In this document: one piece after another, positions 1-8,943 of the stretch
Numbering within the stretch: the first letter of the stretch is position 1
Layout of the letters: the number at the start of each line of letters is the position of its first letter
Origin: an uncultured Latescibacterota bacterium
GTDB taxonomy: Bacteria; Latescibacterota; UBA2968; UBA8231
DNA: 64,000 nt
Direction: 5' to 3'
Assembly (NCBI GenBank): GCA_951813615.1
Contig: OX638377.1
Span: forward strand, 1,240,001-1,304,000
Position numbers and translations under genes: made by a program
The notes under the pieces: model-generated
What the model saw: the letters and a program-made list of their open reading frames with translations, nothing else
What the model was told of the DNA's origin: nothing
The model's database searches: none

Positions 1-981
1 GCGCTGCACCGCATCGACCTCGGCGATGATTACTTGCAGGTAACGGGCAAAGACCGGGGCAAAGGCAATGGCTGTGCGCTCGGGCTGATCAATGCCGTGC
101 AGCACGCCCACCTCGCTCCACCCAAACTGGTCGTTGCTCACTTGGACGGCGTAGCCGCGCAGGGTATTCTGGACGAACTCGTCGGCGTTTCTCCCCTGGG
201 TCAGGACCCGCACCTCGCTGATTAGACGCCGGTTTAACAGATCCACTTGGGCAATGGCGTTCAACTCGGTCGGATCTACGGTCCAGCCGGTATTGGAGCG
301 ACCGTCGAATACTTCTGGGCGGTTGGAGGGCAACCTGAATGCTAGGTTCACTCCTTCCACTGAACGCAGGCTCAGGCCGCCGGCTGGCTGGCCGATGTCG
401 ATGCCACCGGGGAAGCCGGCGATTATATCTGCCTGCAGCGTATCAGACCAGCCGGATACGCCCGTCCGGTCTAGCTGGCCGCGCTGTACTTGCTGCCAAG
501 TGTCCAGTCGGCTCACATCCGTTGTCAGCCAGCCCTCGTCTTTTTGGGGTTCGCCGCTCCAGTACCACAAATTCTGCAACGCACCAAAGGTGCTGACCCA
601 TGCCTGCTCGGCGGCGCTTACCTCCATAACTAGGCCACTGCCATTGCCCCGGCCGCGGTTGACGACGCGCACGGCCAGCTCGTTTTTGCGCCGCTTGAGT
701 TCGACCGGGTACTCTTCCATGGTGGTCCAATTGTCGTCTCTGCCGATGGTTTCGCCGTTGAGGAAAACCTCGTATTCGTCTACCGCGGTCAGGCGCAGCA
801 GGGCAGAGCCCTCCTCGGGTGCATTGAGGGTATGCCGGTAGTACACGGTCTGCTCCCACTGGTCAACGGCCCATTCCTCCGCATGACCGGTGGTGCCCAC
901 CAGCAAGGCCGCGGCCAATAGCAATGGGCGCAACTGCCAAGGCGGTGATTTACCCGTTTGGTCTGTTTGCATCCACATCAT
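1..981 (-). CDS. Secreted discoidin-domain protein, 3' end cut by window edge (A' copy)
   Basis: I translated this gene directly from the reverse strand; it stays open from the start to the left edge (about 327 codons). The start ATG at 981 overlaps the stop of the upstream barrel-like gene (ATGA at 981-978); further ATGs at 978 and 972 are in frame. After a hydrophobic signal segment it matches the gene at 6428-8479 almost domain for domain: a jelly-roll-like region with DEYEVFLNGETIG, then a discoidin-like region starting near NRPEVFDGRSN. It is therefore a paralogue of that protein, and its missing C-terminus would be expected to carry the FlgD-like Ig domain. It is the last visible gene of the leftward envelope operon. 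Carbohydrate or matrix binding at the cell surface is inferred from the domain type. Confidence 0.85.
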   Translation of the reverse strand, partial: MMWMQTDQTGKSPPWQLRPLLLAAALLVGTTGHAEEWAVDQWEQTVYYRHTLNAPEEGSALLRLTAVDEYEVFLNGETIGRDDNWTTMEEYPVELKRRKNELAVRVVNRGRGNGSGLVMEVSAAEQAWVSTFGALQNLWYWSGEPQKDEGWLTTDVSRLDTWQQVQRGQLDRTGVSGWSDTLQADIIAGFPGGIDIGQPAGGLSLRSVEGVNLAFRLPSNRPEVFDGRSNTGWTVDPTELNAIAQVDLLNRRLISEVRVLTQGRNADEFVQNTLRGYAVQVSNDQFGWSEVGVLHGIDQPERTAIAFAPVFARYLQVIIAEVDAVQR

Positions 982-3704
982 TGTACCGGCTCCAATCCCA
1001 CGACCATGCGGATGAAAAACTGTTCGAAATCAATATCCTCGAATTTCCGGGTGCGGTCCTTCATGCGGCGTCGGCTGATCTCGTAGCCGGCCGTAAGCGC
1101 CATATCGAAACCAGCGTATTCAAAGCGATTGACCAGCATGAAAAGCGCATCGCGGGTGTTGTAGTCTTGGTCTTCATTTTGGCCATTGCGGTAGATGCTA
1201 GGCAGCACGGATAGCCCTTGGACACCGCCGCGCAGGAAGGTGCGCTCGGTGAATTTGAAGTCGGCCACTATCATGGGGAAGCCGAAGACCTCGGACACCG
1301 GCTGAATGCGTCCCCCGTCATCGGTACGGCGACGCAGCATGAGCTTGTAGCGCGGCGATACTTCTAGCCCGCCCAGACGCCAGCGGTAATCTGCTCGCAG
1401 CACCGAGGTCCAGAGCTGAATCGCATTGTCGCCGCTTTTAGTGCTGAGCTGTTGGTTGACTTCGAACTTGAGATTGGCACCGACAAAGAGGTTGCGCACC
1501 CCCCGGAAGGCGAAGTCGACGAAGGCGGTGTTGACGGCGCTGTCCCGCATTAACAATTCGTCTTCGACAAAGGTCTCAATGGTGGCACGCGGATTAAAGA
1601 TGTCGAAATTGGCCACGTCGCCAAAGCGGAATACTCCATCGGGGATATCGTCCTGTACCCGTTTTAAGAAATCCACTGCCCGCACTTCGCCCCAACTGCC
1701 GAAGCGCCGCTGGTACTCGGCTTTGGCGTACCACACATCCGCCCGCTGGCCACCCCAGATGGCCTCCATATCGTAGCGTCCAAAGGTCAGTTCCAGCGCA
1801 CGCTGGGGCTGGAAGCGCACAAAGAGATGGTAGCCCTTGCGGTTGAGGTCATAGGGGTAGTCCGGCTTGTTATCGTTTTCGCGCACGTCAATGACGCCAT
1901 TGTTGTTCAGGTCGTCGCCGTAGTCGAAATCGTCCGGATTGACGTCGTAGAGCAAAAAGGGCTCGAAATAGTCGGGTACTTGGTTGCGATTGCGGTTGGT
2001 GTCGGGGGTGCCGTCTTGGTCCTTGTCCAGACCGGGGAAAACCCCGTTTTGGTCCTCGAAACTGGGTATAAAGAAATCATCGGGAAAAGGATCCTTGTCG
2101 TCGTTGTCGTCGACCGTGTTTAGGTCGAGGGTATTGTTCAGGCTCTCGTCGGTCGAACCCAGCTCGCCAGCGAATGGCCCGGTGCCACTGGCCGCGTACA
2201 CCCCTAGCGTCAGATCGGTCACCGAAAGCTGGGTGCGGTACTCGGGACTGAGGCGAAACAGCTCTCCGCCCACGGCAATTTTCGGGGTGAATTCCCGCTC
2301 GATATTGAGCAGATAGGCGTGGCCACCGCGGTCGTGGCGCTGGCCGCGGTGTTCGTGAACGGGATACTGGAGAAAGTTGAAGCTGTGGGCCCACTCACCC
2401 TTGAAGCGAAAGCCCTTTACGTCCGTACTCAGGCCTAGGCCAGCCAAGGTGAGGCCGGTCTGGCGACCGTAGTCAAAGCGAATCTGTTCAACATCGGCAC
2501 CGGCGGATCCACGTCCTTTGGAGCCGGCCAAACTTTTGTAAAAAGTGGCGCGGTTGCGCTGGGCTGGTTCGTTGCGGGATTCGCGCGGGTCAACGGCGTA
2601 GATCTCCGACACACTGACGCGATAATTGCCGCTCAGCAGGGCCTCGAAGGAGGCCGACACCACTTCTTCGTCCTCGGGCAGCGGGAACCAGAACAGGACA
2701 TAGTCCTTGCCATCGGCGCGAAAAGAACCGTCGGGTTCGGGTGTCTGCAACGGATAGGTGCCCAAGCGGTGGCCCTTTAACACTTCCACGTAGGGAGGAA
2801 TTGGCCGTTTGAAGAAGAAGTCCTTGTTGGGAAAGTTCGGATTAAAATCCTCGGTGTTGTGGCGCGTGACAAAAGGTTCAATGTCGCCTCGTCGCTCGCC
2901 GTTGAGCAGGATATTGACGTCGAAGACTCGGGCTCCGTTGCCGTCCAAGGGCGAGGTGTCTTCAATGCGGACCACCAAGTAATCGATTACCTGTACCCGA
3001 TTGGGCAACTGACCCTTCATGCCGTTCCAATCGGGCGGCGAGCGGGTGTCAATGCGGAAGAGGTTCACATAAGAGGTACTCATATCTATGGTGCGCCAGC
3101 GCCATTGCCAGTGGCCGCCCAACAGGTACGAAGCGAAGGCCGCGGTGCTCAAGGCGCTGGCGTCCTCTTGGGAAAGTACGGGCCTGTCCATGCGCGAGGC
3201 TAGGACCGAGAAGTTGTGCCTTTCATTGGCTAGGTCCCAGCGGATGCCATTGAGGGCGGCCAGATCTAGGATCAACGGCGAGAAATGGGTGCGGATGCGG
3301 TCGCCGATGATCAGCCGCGTCTGCCAGCTATTATAGCTGTCGTCGGCCACCATCAGGCGGTTGAGAAAACCCTCGTAATTGTTCGGCTTGGCAATGGTGC
3401 TGCCGCTGAATACTTGGGCCGGATCGTCGAAGCGGCGGTTCTCCTGCAGGTGGTACACTTCGACGCCGTTTACCAGAAAGTCGCCGAACTCGTCGTACAC
3501 GGGGTTGGCCGTGCGCGTGATGACATTGCGGGGCCAGGTCCGGTAGCCCTCTAGGCCGTAGTTGTCGTAGGTGAGCAGGCCGGGGCGGTAGAGCATTAGG
3601 CGGGCACCCGTGGTGTGGGGCTCGATAAGTCTGGGGCCGCCTTCGCCACGCGCCATCGTTGCTAGGGCCGCTATAAGCGCGCCTGTTGAGATCGCTTTTA
3701 GCAT
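978..3704 (-). CDS. Large secreted, probable outer-membrane beta-barrel protein with acidic Ca-type repeats (B' copy)
   Basis: This 908-residue protein has an N-terminal signal-like segment (residues 1-20). Its long body is rich in alternating aromatic and charged strands such as VDFAFRGVRNLFVGANLKFEVN, cited here only as a sample of barrel-like sequence near residue 740. In the middle lie clusters of Asp/Asn resembling thrombospondin-type-3 or EF-hand-like calcium loops: VDDNDDKDPFPDD (residues 531-543), DKDQDGTPDTNRN (560-572) and YGDDLNNNGVIDVREN (595-610). It is a full-length paralogue of the adjacent 905-residue protein, conserved mainly around these loops (shared core NDNKPDYPY). An outer-membrane barrel or surface protein is the best reading; I do not recognise a named family. 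It starts 4 nt after the B gene stop and overlaps the A' gene by 4 nt, so the genes are very likely co-transcribed. Confidence 0.75.
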   Translation of the reverse strand: MLKAISTGALIAALATMARGEGGPRLIEPHTTGARLMLYRPGLLTYDNYGLEGYRTWPRNVITRTANPVYDEFGDFLVNGVEVYHLQENRRFDDPAQVFSGSTIAKPNNYEGFLNRLMVADDSYNSWQTRLIIGDRIRTHFSPLILDLAALNGIRWDLANERHNFSVLASRMDRPVLSQEDASALSTAAFASYLLGGHWQWRWRTIDMSTSYVNLFRIDTRSPPDWNGMKGQLPNRVQVIDYLVVRIEDTSPLDGNGARVFDVNILLNGERRGDIEPFVTRHNTEDFNPNFPNKDFFFKRPIPPYVEVLKGHRLGTYPLQTPEPDGSFRADGKDYVLFWFPLPEDEEVVSASFEALLSGNYRVSVSEIYAVDPRESRNEPAQRNRATFYKSLAGSKGRGSAGADVEQIRFDYGRQTGLTLAGLGLSTDVKGFRFKGEWAHSFNFLQYPVHEHRGQRHDRGGHAYLLNIEREFTPKIAVGGELFRLSPEYRTQLSVTDLTLGVYAASGTGPFAGELGSTDESLNNTLDLNTVDDNDDKDPFPDDFFIPSFEDQNGVFPGLDKDQDGTPDTNRNRNQVPDYFEPFLLYDVNPDDFDYGDDLNNNGVIDVRENDNKPDYPYDLNRKGYHLFVRFQPQRALELTFGRYDMEAIWGGQRADVWYAKAEYQRRFGSWGEVRAVDFLKRVQDDIPDGVFRFGDVANFDIFNPRATIETFVEDELLMRDSAVNTAFVDFAFRGVRNLFVGANLKFEVNQQLSTKSGDNAIQLWTSVLRADYRWRLGGLEVSPRYKLMLRRRTDDGGRIQPVSEVFGFPMIVADFKFTERTFLRGGVQGLSVLPSIYRNGQNEDQDYNTRDALFMLVNRFEYAGFDMALTAGYEISRRRMKDRTRKFEDIDFEQFFIRMVVGLEPVQ

Positions 3705-3708
3705 GGAC

Positions 3709-6426
3709 TCAATTCGTCCTCACCTGTAGGAAAAACTCCGAAGTCTCTACTGTGCCCGTCGTGCTGGAGTGGACAAAGTCGGCAAAGGATTTTCGCAGTC
3801 CTAGATTCATGCTGATCCGGTAGCCGGTGTAGCTGCTGTTATTTTGCAAGCCGATGATATAGTGCCAAGCATTGAAATCGTTGGAAGGTGCCACGGCATC
3901 GCGAAAGCGATGCTTCAAGAGGGGAAAGCCTTGGATGCCCGCCTTTATGGTGGTGCGTTCGGTTAAGAAAAAATCGAGCCGCACGATTGGCGCTAGGTTG
4001 GTCTCGTCGACTAGGTCGCCCAACAGTGCTGAGTCGGAGCGATGATAGGTCCATTTGAGCATGGGGGTCAGCGTCAATTTCTGGCGCGGTTGCCAGGCGT
4101 AGTCGACCCGATTTACTAGGGCCAAAGACCAGTCACTGCCCGAATTTTGTGTTTGGCCATCGTCAAAGGTATCGGCCAAGCGATGGTTGAGTTCGTAGCG
4201 CCAAGTGTTATTGAGCGTCAGGTGGTCGACACCGGTGTAGTTGAATTTCACATAGCTCAGATGGGCATGGCTGTTGCGATAACGCAAGGGATCTTCGCGC
4301 AAGCCGATTTCGTAGCGCCCCCGCAGCAGTGGATTGGATACGTATTGATAGAGCGGGTCGGGAATGTCGTCCTGCACGCGCTTGCTGCGGTGGCGCAACT
4401 TTAGGTGAATATTGTCGAACAGTGGCCGGCGGTACTCAAGTTTGGCGTACAGGGAGCGATTGCGACCTTCCCCGGCAATCTGGTCGATAGCGTGTCCGCC
4501 CAGCCGCAGCTCGAGTTGGGAAGTGGGGTTGAAGGTAAAGAATACATGCTGTCCTTTGCTGTCGCGCTCGTACGGGTAGTCGGGTTTGTTGTCGTTTTCG
4601 CGCGAGTCAACCACGCCGTTGTTGTTGAAATCGTCGCCGTACACGAAGTCTTCGGACTCGACGAAGTACATGAGGAAGGGCTCTTGGTAGTCAGGTAAGA
4701 GATTGTTGTTAACATTGGTGTCGAAGATGCCGTCGCCGTTGTCATCTAGGCCGGGGAATACCCCGAAACCGACGTCGCGCAGGGAGCCGGGAAAGAGGTT
4801 TTCTTTGACCTCAATGGCCGCTTGGGTAATGTCGTTTTGGAAGCGCAGGTCTAGGGGATCGTCGTGTTCCCAGGAATCGGGCCAGGGGTCCAAATCGTCG
4901 TTATCGTCGACCAGTTCGAATTCTTTCAGGGCGGGTATGAATTCGTCGAAATAAGTGAAAGAGGTGCGGTATTGGGGTGGCACCCGGAACAACTCCCAGC
5001 CCACGGCGAAGTTCGCGAATAGACGCTTGCCCTTCAGCGAATAAGCACTCACAGGTCGCTTGTGCCGTCGGCCTTCTTGGACGGGAAAGATAAAGTGGTG
5101 GGTGCTGGTATTGAGGTCACCGCGCACTTCGAAGCCGAGCAGATCCAGTTCGAGATTAGCACCGTAGAGCTCCAGACCCGAGGGGAAGCCGTAGTCGAAC
5201 TCAACCCATCCCATATTCGAACCATTGCGGACGTTGCCTGCGGCCCGTACCACATTGCGCCAGTCTTCCCACACTGAGCCGACCACGCCGCTCCGGCCAA
5301 CGGGGGCACCTAGGTCGATGGCATAGTCGTTGGCCGCTAGGACCCTAAAGGAGATATGTTCGGCCTCGGGCGGCACTTCAAAGCGGAATAGCAATACGTC
5401 GTCGCCGTCGGCTTGGAGGACATTTTCGCCGTCTAGCTCCACTGATTCGGCATTATTAAAGAGGCCGCCGCGCGAACCGAAAAGACTGCCGAAACCAACG
5501 GTATATGGCAGCCAGGCCTGACGGCGGCGCAGATGTGGCACGTCTTCCAAACGCAGGCGTTCGGGAATCATGCGCCGCTCTTTGCCTAGGGATACGAGGC
5601 CGACGATCCGGCGCACTTCGGGCGCTGTCTGGCTGGGCTGGCCGTTGACGATCATCTGGACATCGTGGACTTGAGCACCACTGCCATCTGCGGGCGAATC
5701 ATCGCTGATGGCGAGAAAGACTTCGCTGGGTGTGACCAAGTTGGTGGGGAAAGCACCTTTGCGGAAAGAGCCCTCCCGGCGCCCCAGCAAGGTGTCGGTG
5801 ATATGGGTATTGACGTACGAGGCACCAAATTGCAAGACACTGCCGATCTGGGTTTTCCAGTGTCCGCCGAAGAGATAGGTCACAAAGTCGAGTGGCCGCG
5901 CAGAGGCGAAATTGCGCAGGGGTTCGGAAATGCGCGAGCCCAGTATGGTGAAGCGATTGCGCTGCGAGTTGGAGTCCCAGCGGATGCCATTCATGCGGTT
6001 AATCGACAACATCATGGGCTTGAAGCGAGCCTCCACGGCCCGGCCGAGGATGACCGACGAACCCCAGTCCTGATAGGAATCACTGGCGACGACCAGATTC
6101 TGAAAAAGGTCTCGGTAGTCGTCGTCTTTGAAAATGATGCTGCCGCCAAAGGGCGAAATGGTGCGGAATTCCTGGGTGCGGTAGAGATCGGCACCGTTGA
6201 GCAGGGTGAAGCCGAAGGGATCGTAAACGCGTGTTTCTTCGTCGAGAAAGAAGCCGCCCGCCAGGCGCCGCAGACGGATATCGCGGTAGGAAAAATGAGC
6301 GTAGTTCTCATAATCCTCGTTGGCCCACAAAGGATAGTATTCGCGATTGAGGTACTGGCCGTGAGACCGGTCAAAAAAGCCGGTCAGCATCAGCAAAAGC
6401 AGGCAGGTTGTTTTAAAGCAGCGCAT
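3709..6426 (-). CDS. Large secreted, probable outer-membrane beta-barrel protein with acidic Ca-type repeats (B copy)
   Basis: This 905-residue paralogue of the downstream 908-residue protein has a clear signal peptide (hydrophobic residues 8-17, likely cleaved near residue 23 before QYLNREYYPLW). Asp/Asn loops lie at residues 506-519 (VDDNDDLDPWPDSW), 561-574 (DDNGDGIFDTNVNN) and 594-613. The C-terminal third looks like many amphipathic strands ending close to an aromatic-containing terminus (FFLQVRTN), as in outer-membrane barrels. Roughly 900 residues suggests a large barrel or a barrel plus periplasmic or surface domains. It starts one nucleotide past the stop of the discoidin/FlgD-like gene. 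Adjacent duplication of both B-type and A-type genes points to diversification of a surface component. The function is unknown; placement in the ExbBD-linked operon suggests part of an energised envelope complex. Confidence 0.75.
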   Translation of the reverse strand: MRCFKTTCLLLLMLTGFFDRSHGQYLNREYYPLWANEDYENYAHFSYRDIRLRRLAGGFFLDEETRVYDPFGFTLLNGADLYRTQEFRTISPFGGSIIFKDDDYRDLFQNLVVASDSYQDWGSSVILGRAVEARFKPMMLSINRMNGIRWDSNSQRNRFTILGSRISEPLRNFASARPLDFVTYLFGGHWKTQIGSVLQFGASYVNTHITDTLLGRREGSFRKGAFPTNLVTPSEVFLAISDDSPADGSGAQVHDVQMIVNGQPSQTAPEVRRIVGLVSLGKERRMIPERLRLEDVPHLRRRQAWLPYTVGFGSLFGSRGGLFNNAESVELDGENVLQADGDDVLLFRFEVPPEAEHISFRVLAANDYAIDLGAPVGRSGVVGSVWEDWRNVVRAAGNVRNGSNMGWVEFDYGFPSGLELYGANLELDLLGFEVRGDLNTSTHHFIFPVQEGRRHKRPVSAYSLKGKRLFANFAVGWELFRVPPQYRTSFTYFDEFIPALKEFELVDDNDDLDPWPDSWEHDDPLDLRFQNDITQAAIEVKENLFPGSLRDVGFGVFPGLDDNGDGIFDTNVNNNLLPDYQEPFLMYFVESEDFVYGDDFNNNGVVDSRENDNKPDYPYERDSKGQHVFFTFNPTSQLELRLGGHAIDQIAGEGRNRSLYAKLEYRRPLFDNIHLKLRHRSKRVQDDIPDPLYQYVSNPLLRGRYEIGLREDPLRYRNSHAHLSYVKFNYTGVDHLTLNNTWRYELNHRLADTFDDGQTQNSGSDWSLALVNRVDYAWQPRQKLTLTPMLKWTYHRSDSALLGDLVDETNLAPIVRLDFFLTERTTIKAGIQGFPLLKHRFRDAVAPSNDFNAWHYIIGLQNNSSYTGYRISMNLGLRKSFADFVHSSTTGTVETSEFFLQVRTN

Positions 6427-6427
6427 C

Positions 6428-8479
6428 TCAGTACACCACCGCTACGGAGCACAAGGCGGTTTTGTCGCCCTGGTCCAATTGGGCCCGTACCCGCACTAGG
6501 TACAGGCCTGGCACCACCAAAGTGCCATCGTCGTCTCGCCCGTCCCAAAAACCCGGACTGAGCGCAGGGTCGCCTCCGGCTGGAGGACGCACGTATTGGC
6601 CGCCGCGCAGCAAGCCGGTGTCTAGCTGGCGCACCAAGCGGCCCCCTAGGTCGAAAATGTCCACGTCTATTTCCTGCGGCACACTGATCCGAGAGAGGAC
6701 GAATTCAACGATGGTATGATCGTTGATGTTGTCGCCGTTGGGGGTAAAAACGGGCGGATTGGTCCGCACTTGGTCCAGTATAGGTCCAAACGCGTCGAGC
6801 GCTCGCACATTCCAAGAGTAAGCGACACCGGTGTCTGGATCAGAGGCAGTGTCCTCTTCGGCGTCGAGTGAGATAGCTGCCTCTGGGCTGAAAAGACGCG
6901 TGGAAAAGGTGAACTGGTTGGTCAGCAACCGCGCCCTGAAACGCAGTTGCAACTGGCCGGACTGGCGCCAGAGATCGGTCCATACCAACTCCAACGCATC
7001 GCCCGAAATAGTAGTGCGGGCAATTCCCATCCCCGGGGGTAGCACAATTTCTGTCACCTCGGCCAAGCTCGGCATATCGATGCGGATGCGCTCCACGCCT
7101 AAATCGCCCTCGTCGAATTCGACTTCGAGATGGTAGACGAATTCGGCTTCGCGTCCCACTACGCCTCTATTCGGTTCTACCCGGACGCGGGCGGCCGAGG
7201 CGGGCGTTTGCTCGGCGAAAGCAATGATTAGACTATCCAAGCGCGGGCCGACGTCTTCGAAATCAGTGGAGAAATTGACCCGGTATTGCAGCAAATCCCT
7301 CGGTTCGGGCACCTGCAGAGCGGCTTCTGAGGTGCCACTCTCAGGGCTCCAGTCGCTCCAAGAGATGCCGTCGTTCGAAGTGCGGAACTGCATGTTCAGG
7401 GCGGTGCCTGCGGGCCGCTGTCCGGTCCAGCGAAAGTGGTCGTAGAGCTTGCGCTGGCCGGGCAAGCCCAGATCCAGCGGTGCCGAAGTGAACGTACCCG
7501 CGGGAGCCACTCCCTGCCCGGTCACTTGGATATCGGCGATGCGGGCCCGCCGCAGTGGATCAAGTTCGATGGCGACCACGCGCAAAAAGCGGCCGAAAAT
7601 CGGCTCAAAGGCGACGGCGGTTTGCGCAAAATCGGCAATGCCGCGAATGGCGCCGACTTCGCGCCACTGAAAACCGTCGTTGCTGACCTCGACGGCGTAC
7701 CCCTGCAGGGTGTTGGCGGCAAACTCTTCGGCATTCGTTCCGGCTGTAAAGACCCGCACTTCGCCGAGCAGGCGCTGAATGCCGAGATCGACGCGGGCAA
7801 AGCTGTTGAGTTCGTCGGGTTCGATCGTCCAGACGCTTTCGGCTTGGCCGTCAAATACCTCCGGCCGGTTTGCCGATTGACTAAGTGCTAGGTTTTCGCC
7901 CTCGACTGTGCGCAAACTCAGCCCGTCGCCGCCCACGTCAATGCCCCCCGGATAGCCGGCAATTACTTCCGCTCCGAGAGTGTCGTCCCAGCCAGAAAGC
8001 CTGTGTCGCTCCAGCCAACCGCGTTGCACTGTTGTCCAACCTGCTATCTCACTCACATCTGCCGTCAGCCAGTCGGTGCCTTGCTGGGGGTCGCCGTTCC
8101 AACGCCAGACCTCTTGCAGACCGCTGGTAGTACTCAGCCACACCTGTTCGCTGGCGACCACTTCGACGATCAGACCGCTGCCGTTGCCCTGGCCCCAGTT
8201 TTCCACGCGCACGGCTAGATGGTTGTCTCCGCCTTGCAGTTCGACCGCTAGTTCCTCTACGGTCGTCCAGTCGCCATCGCTACCCACCGCGTCGCCGTTG
8301 AGGAAGACCTCGTATTCATTGACCGCGGTTAGACTCAATGCGGCCGGTGTCGCTTCAGCCACATTGAAAGTAAGCCGGTAGTAGACGATTTGGTCCCACT
8401 GCGCTATCTGCCACTCGGCCGCAACCGCGGGCGAGAGCACCGCCAGAACAAGACCTACTACCGGTGGTATGACTTTCAT
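6428..8479 (-). CDS. Secreted protein with discoidin-like and FlgD-type Ig-like domains (A copy)
   Basis: This 683-residue protein has a signal peptide (1-20, ending PAVAA). Residues 22-190 resemble a sugar-binding jelly roll (NEYEVFLNGDAVG). Residues 200-323 look like an F5/8 type C (discoidin) module (FDGQAESVWTIEPDELN; YAVEVSNDGFQWREVG). The central region may hold a second binding module plus Ig-like strands. Residues 573-683 form a FlgD-type Ig-like C-terminus with TNPPVFTPNGDNIND, GGRLVRQLDTG, FWDGRDDDG and PGLYLVRV. Such C-terminal domains are common on secreted or surface proteins of FCB-type bacteria, sometimes as sorting signals. It overlaps the upstream lipoprotein stop by 4 nt (ATGA). 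Its paralogue lies at the left window edge. Glycan adhesion on the cell surface is the likely role, by domain type only. Confidence 0.8.
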   Translation of the reverse strand: MKVIPPVVGLVLAVLSPAVAAEWQIAQWDQIVYYRLTFNVAEATPAALSLTAVNEYEVFLNGDAVGSDGDWTTVEELAVELQGGDNHLAVRVENWGQGNGSGLIVEVVASEQVWLSTTSGLQEVWRWNGDPQQGTDWLTADVSEIAGWTTVQRGWLERHRLSGWDDTLGAEVIAGYPGGIDVGGDGLSLRTVEGENLALSQSANRPEVFDGQAESVWTIEPDELNSFARVDLGIQRLLGEVRVFTAGTNAEEFAANTLQGYAVEVSNDGFQWREVGAIRGIADFAQTAVAFEPIFGRFLRVVAIELDPLRRARIADIQVTGQGVAPAGTFTSAPLDLGLPGQRKLYDHFRWTGQRPAGTALNMQFRTSNDGISWSDWSPESGTSEAALQVPEPRDLLQYRVNFSTDFEDVGPRLDSLIIAFAEQTPASAARVRVEPNRGVVGREAEFVYHLEVEFDEGDLGVERIRIDMPSLAEVTEIVLPPGMGIARTTISGDALELVWTDLWRQSGQLQLRFRARLLTNQFTFSTRLFSPEAAISLDAEEDTASDPDTGVAYSWNVRALDAFGPILDQVRTNPPVFTPNGDNINDHTIVEFVLSRISVPQEIDVDIFDLGGRLVRQLDTGLLRGGQYVRPPAGGDPALSPGFWDGRDDDGTLVVPGLYLVRVRAQLDQGDKTALCSVAVVY

Positions 8480-8943
8480 TGCTCAGCTATTTCTCGTTGT
8501 GCTTCCGACTCGAAGTCGAGGCTTACAGTGACGATTTTGGTAACTGGATTGACCACTAGACGGTGGTATTGGCCGAAGGGCTTCCAGCGCTTTGAGCCGT
8601 TTTCCCATACGTGTTCCGGCTCTTGTTCCGGCACTGACAGGCCAATGCGCCGCAGTGCTTCGGTCGTATCAAAGGGGTCCATCTTTTTGAATGTATAGGT
8701 CACATAAGACGCGTTGCCGTGTATCAAATCCACATAAACCCAAGTGCTATCTCCATCCGCATCTCTCCACTGTAGAGTGGTTACTTTCGCGGAGCGCACA
8801 AAGTCGAAATCCGGCTCGCCCAGGCGCTCCTTCAGGGCTGCTCCGGTTTTGTTCAATATCTGATGTACCGCGAGCAGCGGCGCTTCTTCCCGGCCGCACG
8901 CAGCTAGCAAAAAGAAAGTTGCAAAGAATATGCTGAATTGCAC
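8476..8943 (-). CDS. Small predicted lipoprotein of unknown function
   Basis: This 155-residue protein has a lipobox (FFLLAACGREE, lipidated Cys near residue 16), so an envelope location is expected. It starts at a GTG whose first base is the last base of the upstream TAG stop (8943), an overlap typical of translational coupling. The rest has regular beta-type sequence (WRDADGDSTWVYVDLIHG; QYHRLVVNPVTKIVTVSLDFE), which could fit a small BamE/OmlA-like or other assembly-lipoprotein fold. That comparison is only structural impression; no signature is seen. It sits between the AgmX-type lipoprotein and the discoidin/FlgD protein in the same operon, so an accessory role in that envelope system is plausible. 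Confidence 0.7.
   Translation of the reverse strand: MQFSIFFATFFLLAACGREEAPLLAVHQILNKTGAALKERLGEPDFDFVRSAKVTTLQWRDADGDSTWVYVDLIHGNASYVTYTFKKMDPFDTTEALRRIGLSVPEQEPEHVWENGSKRWKPFGQYHRLVVNPVTKIVTVSLDFESEAQREIAEQ

Noticed and set aside
5665..6561. A 298-codon open frame opposite the 905-residue barrel-like gene
   Set aside because: It is antisense to a clearly coding gene with signal peptide and repeats, and shows no domain; high G+C creates such shadows.
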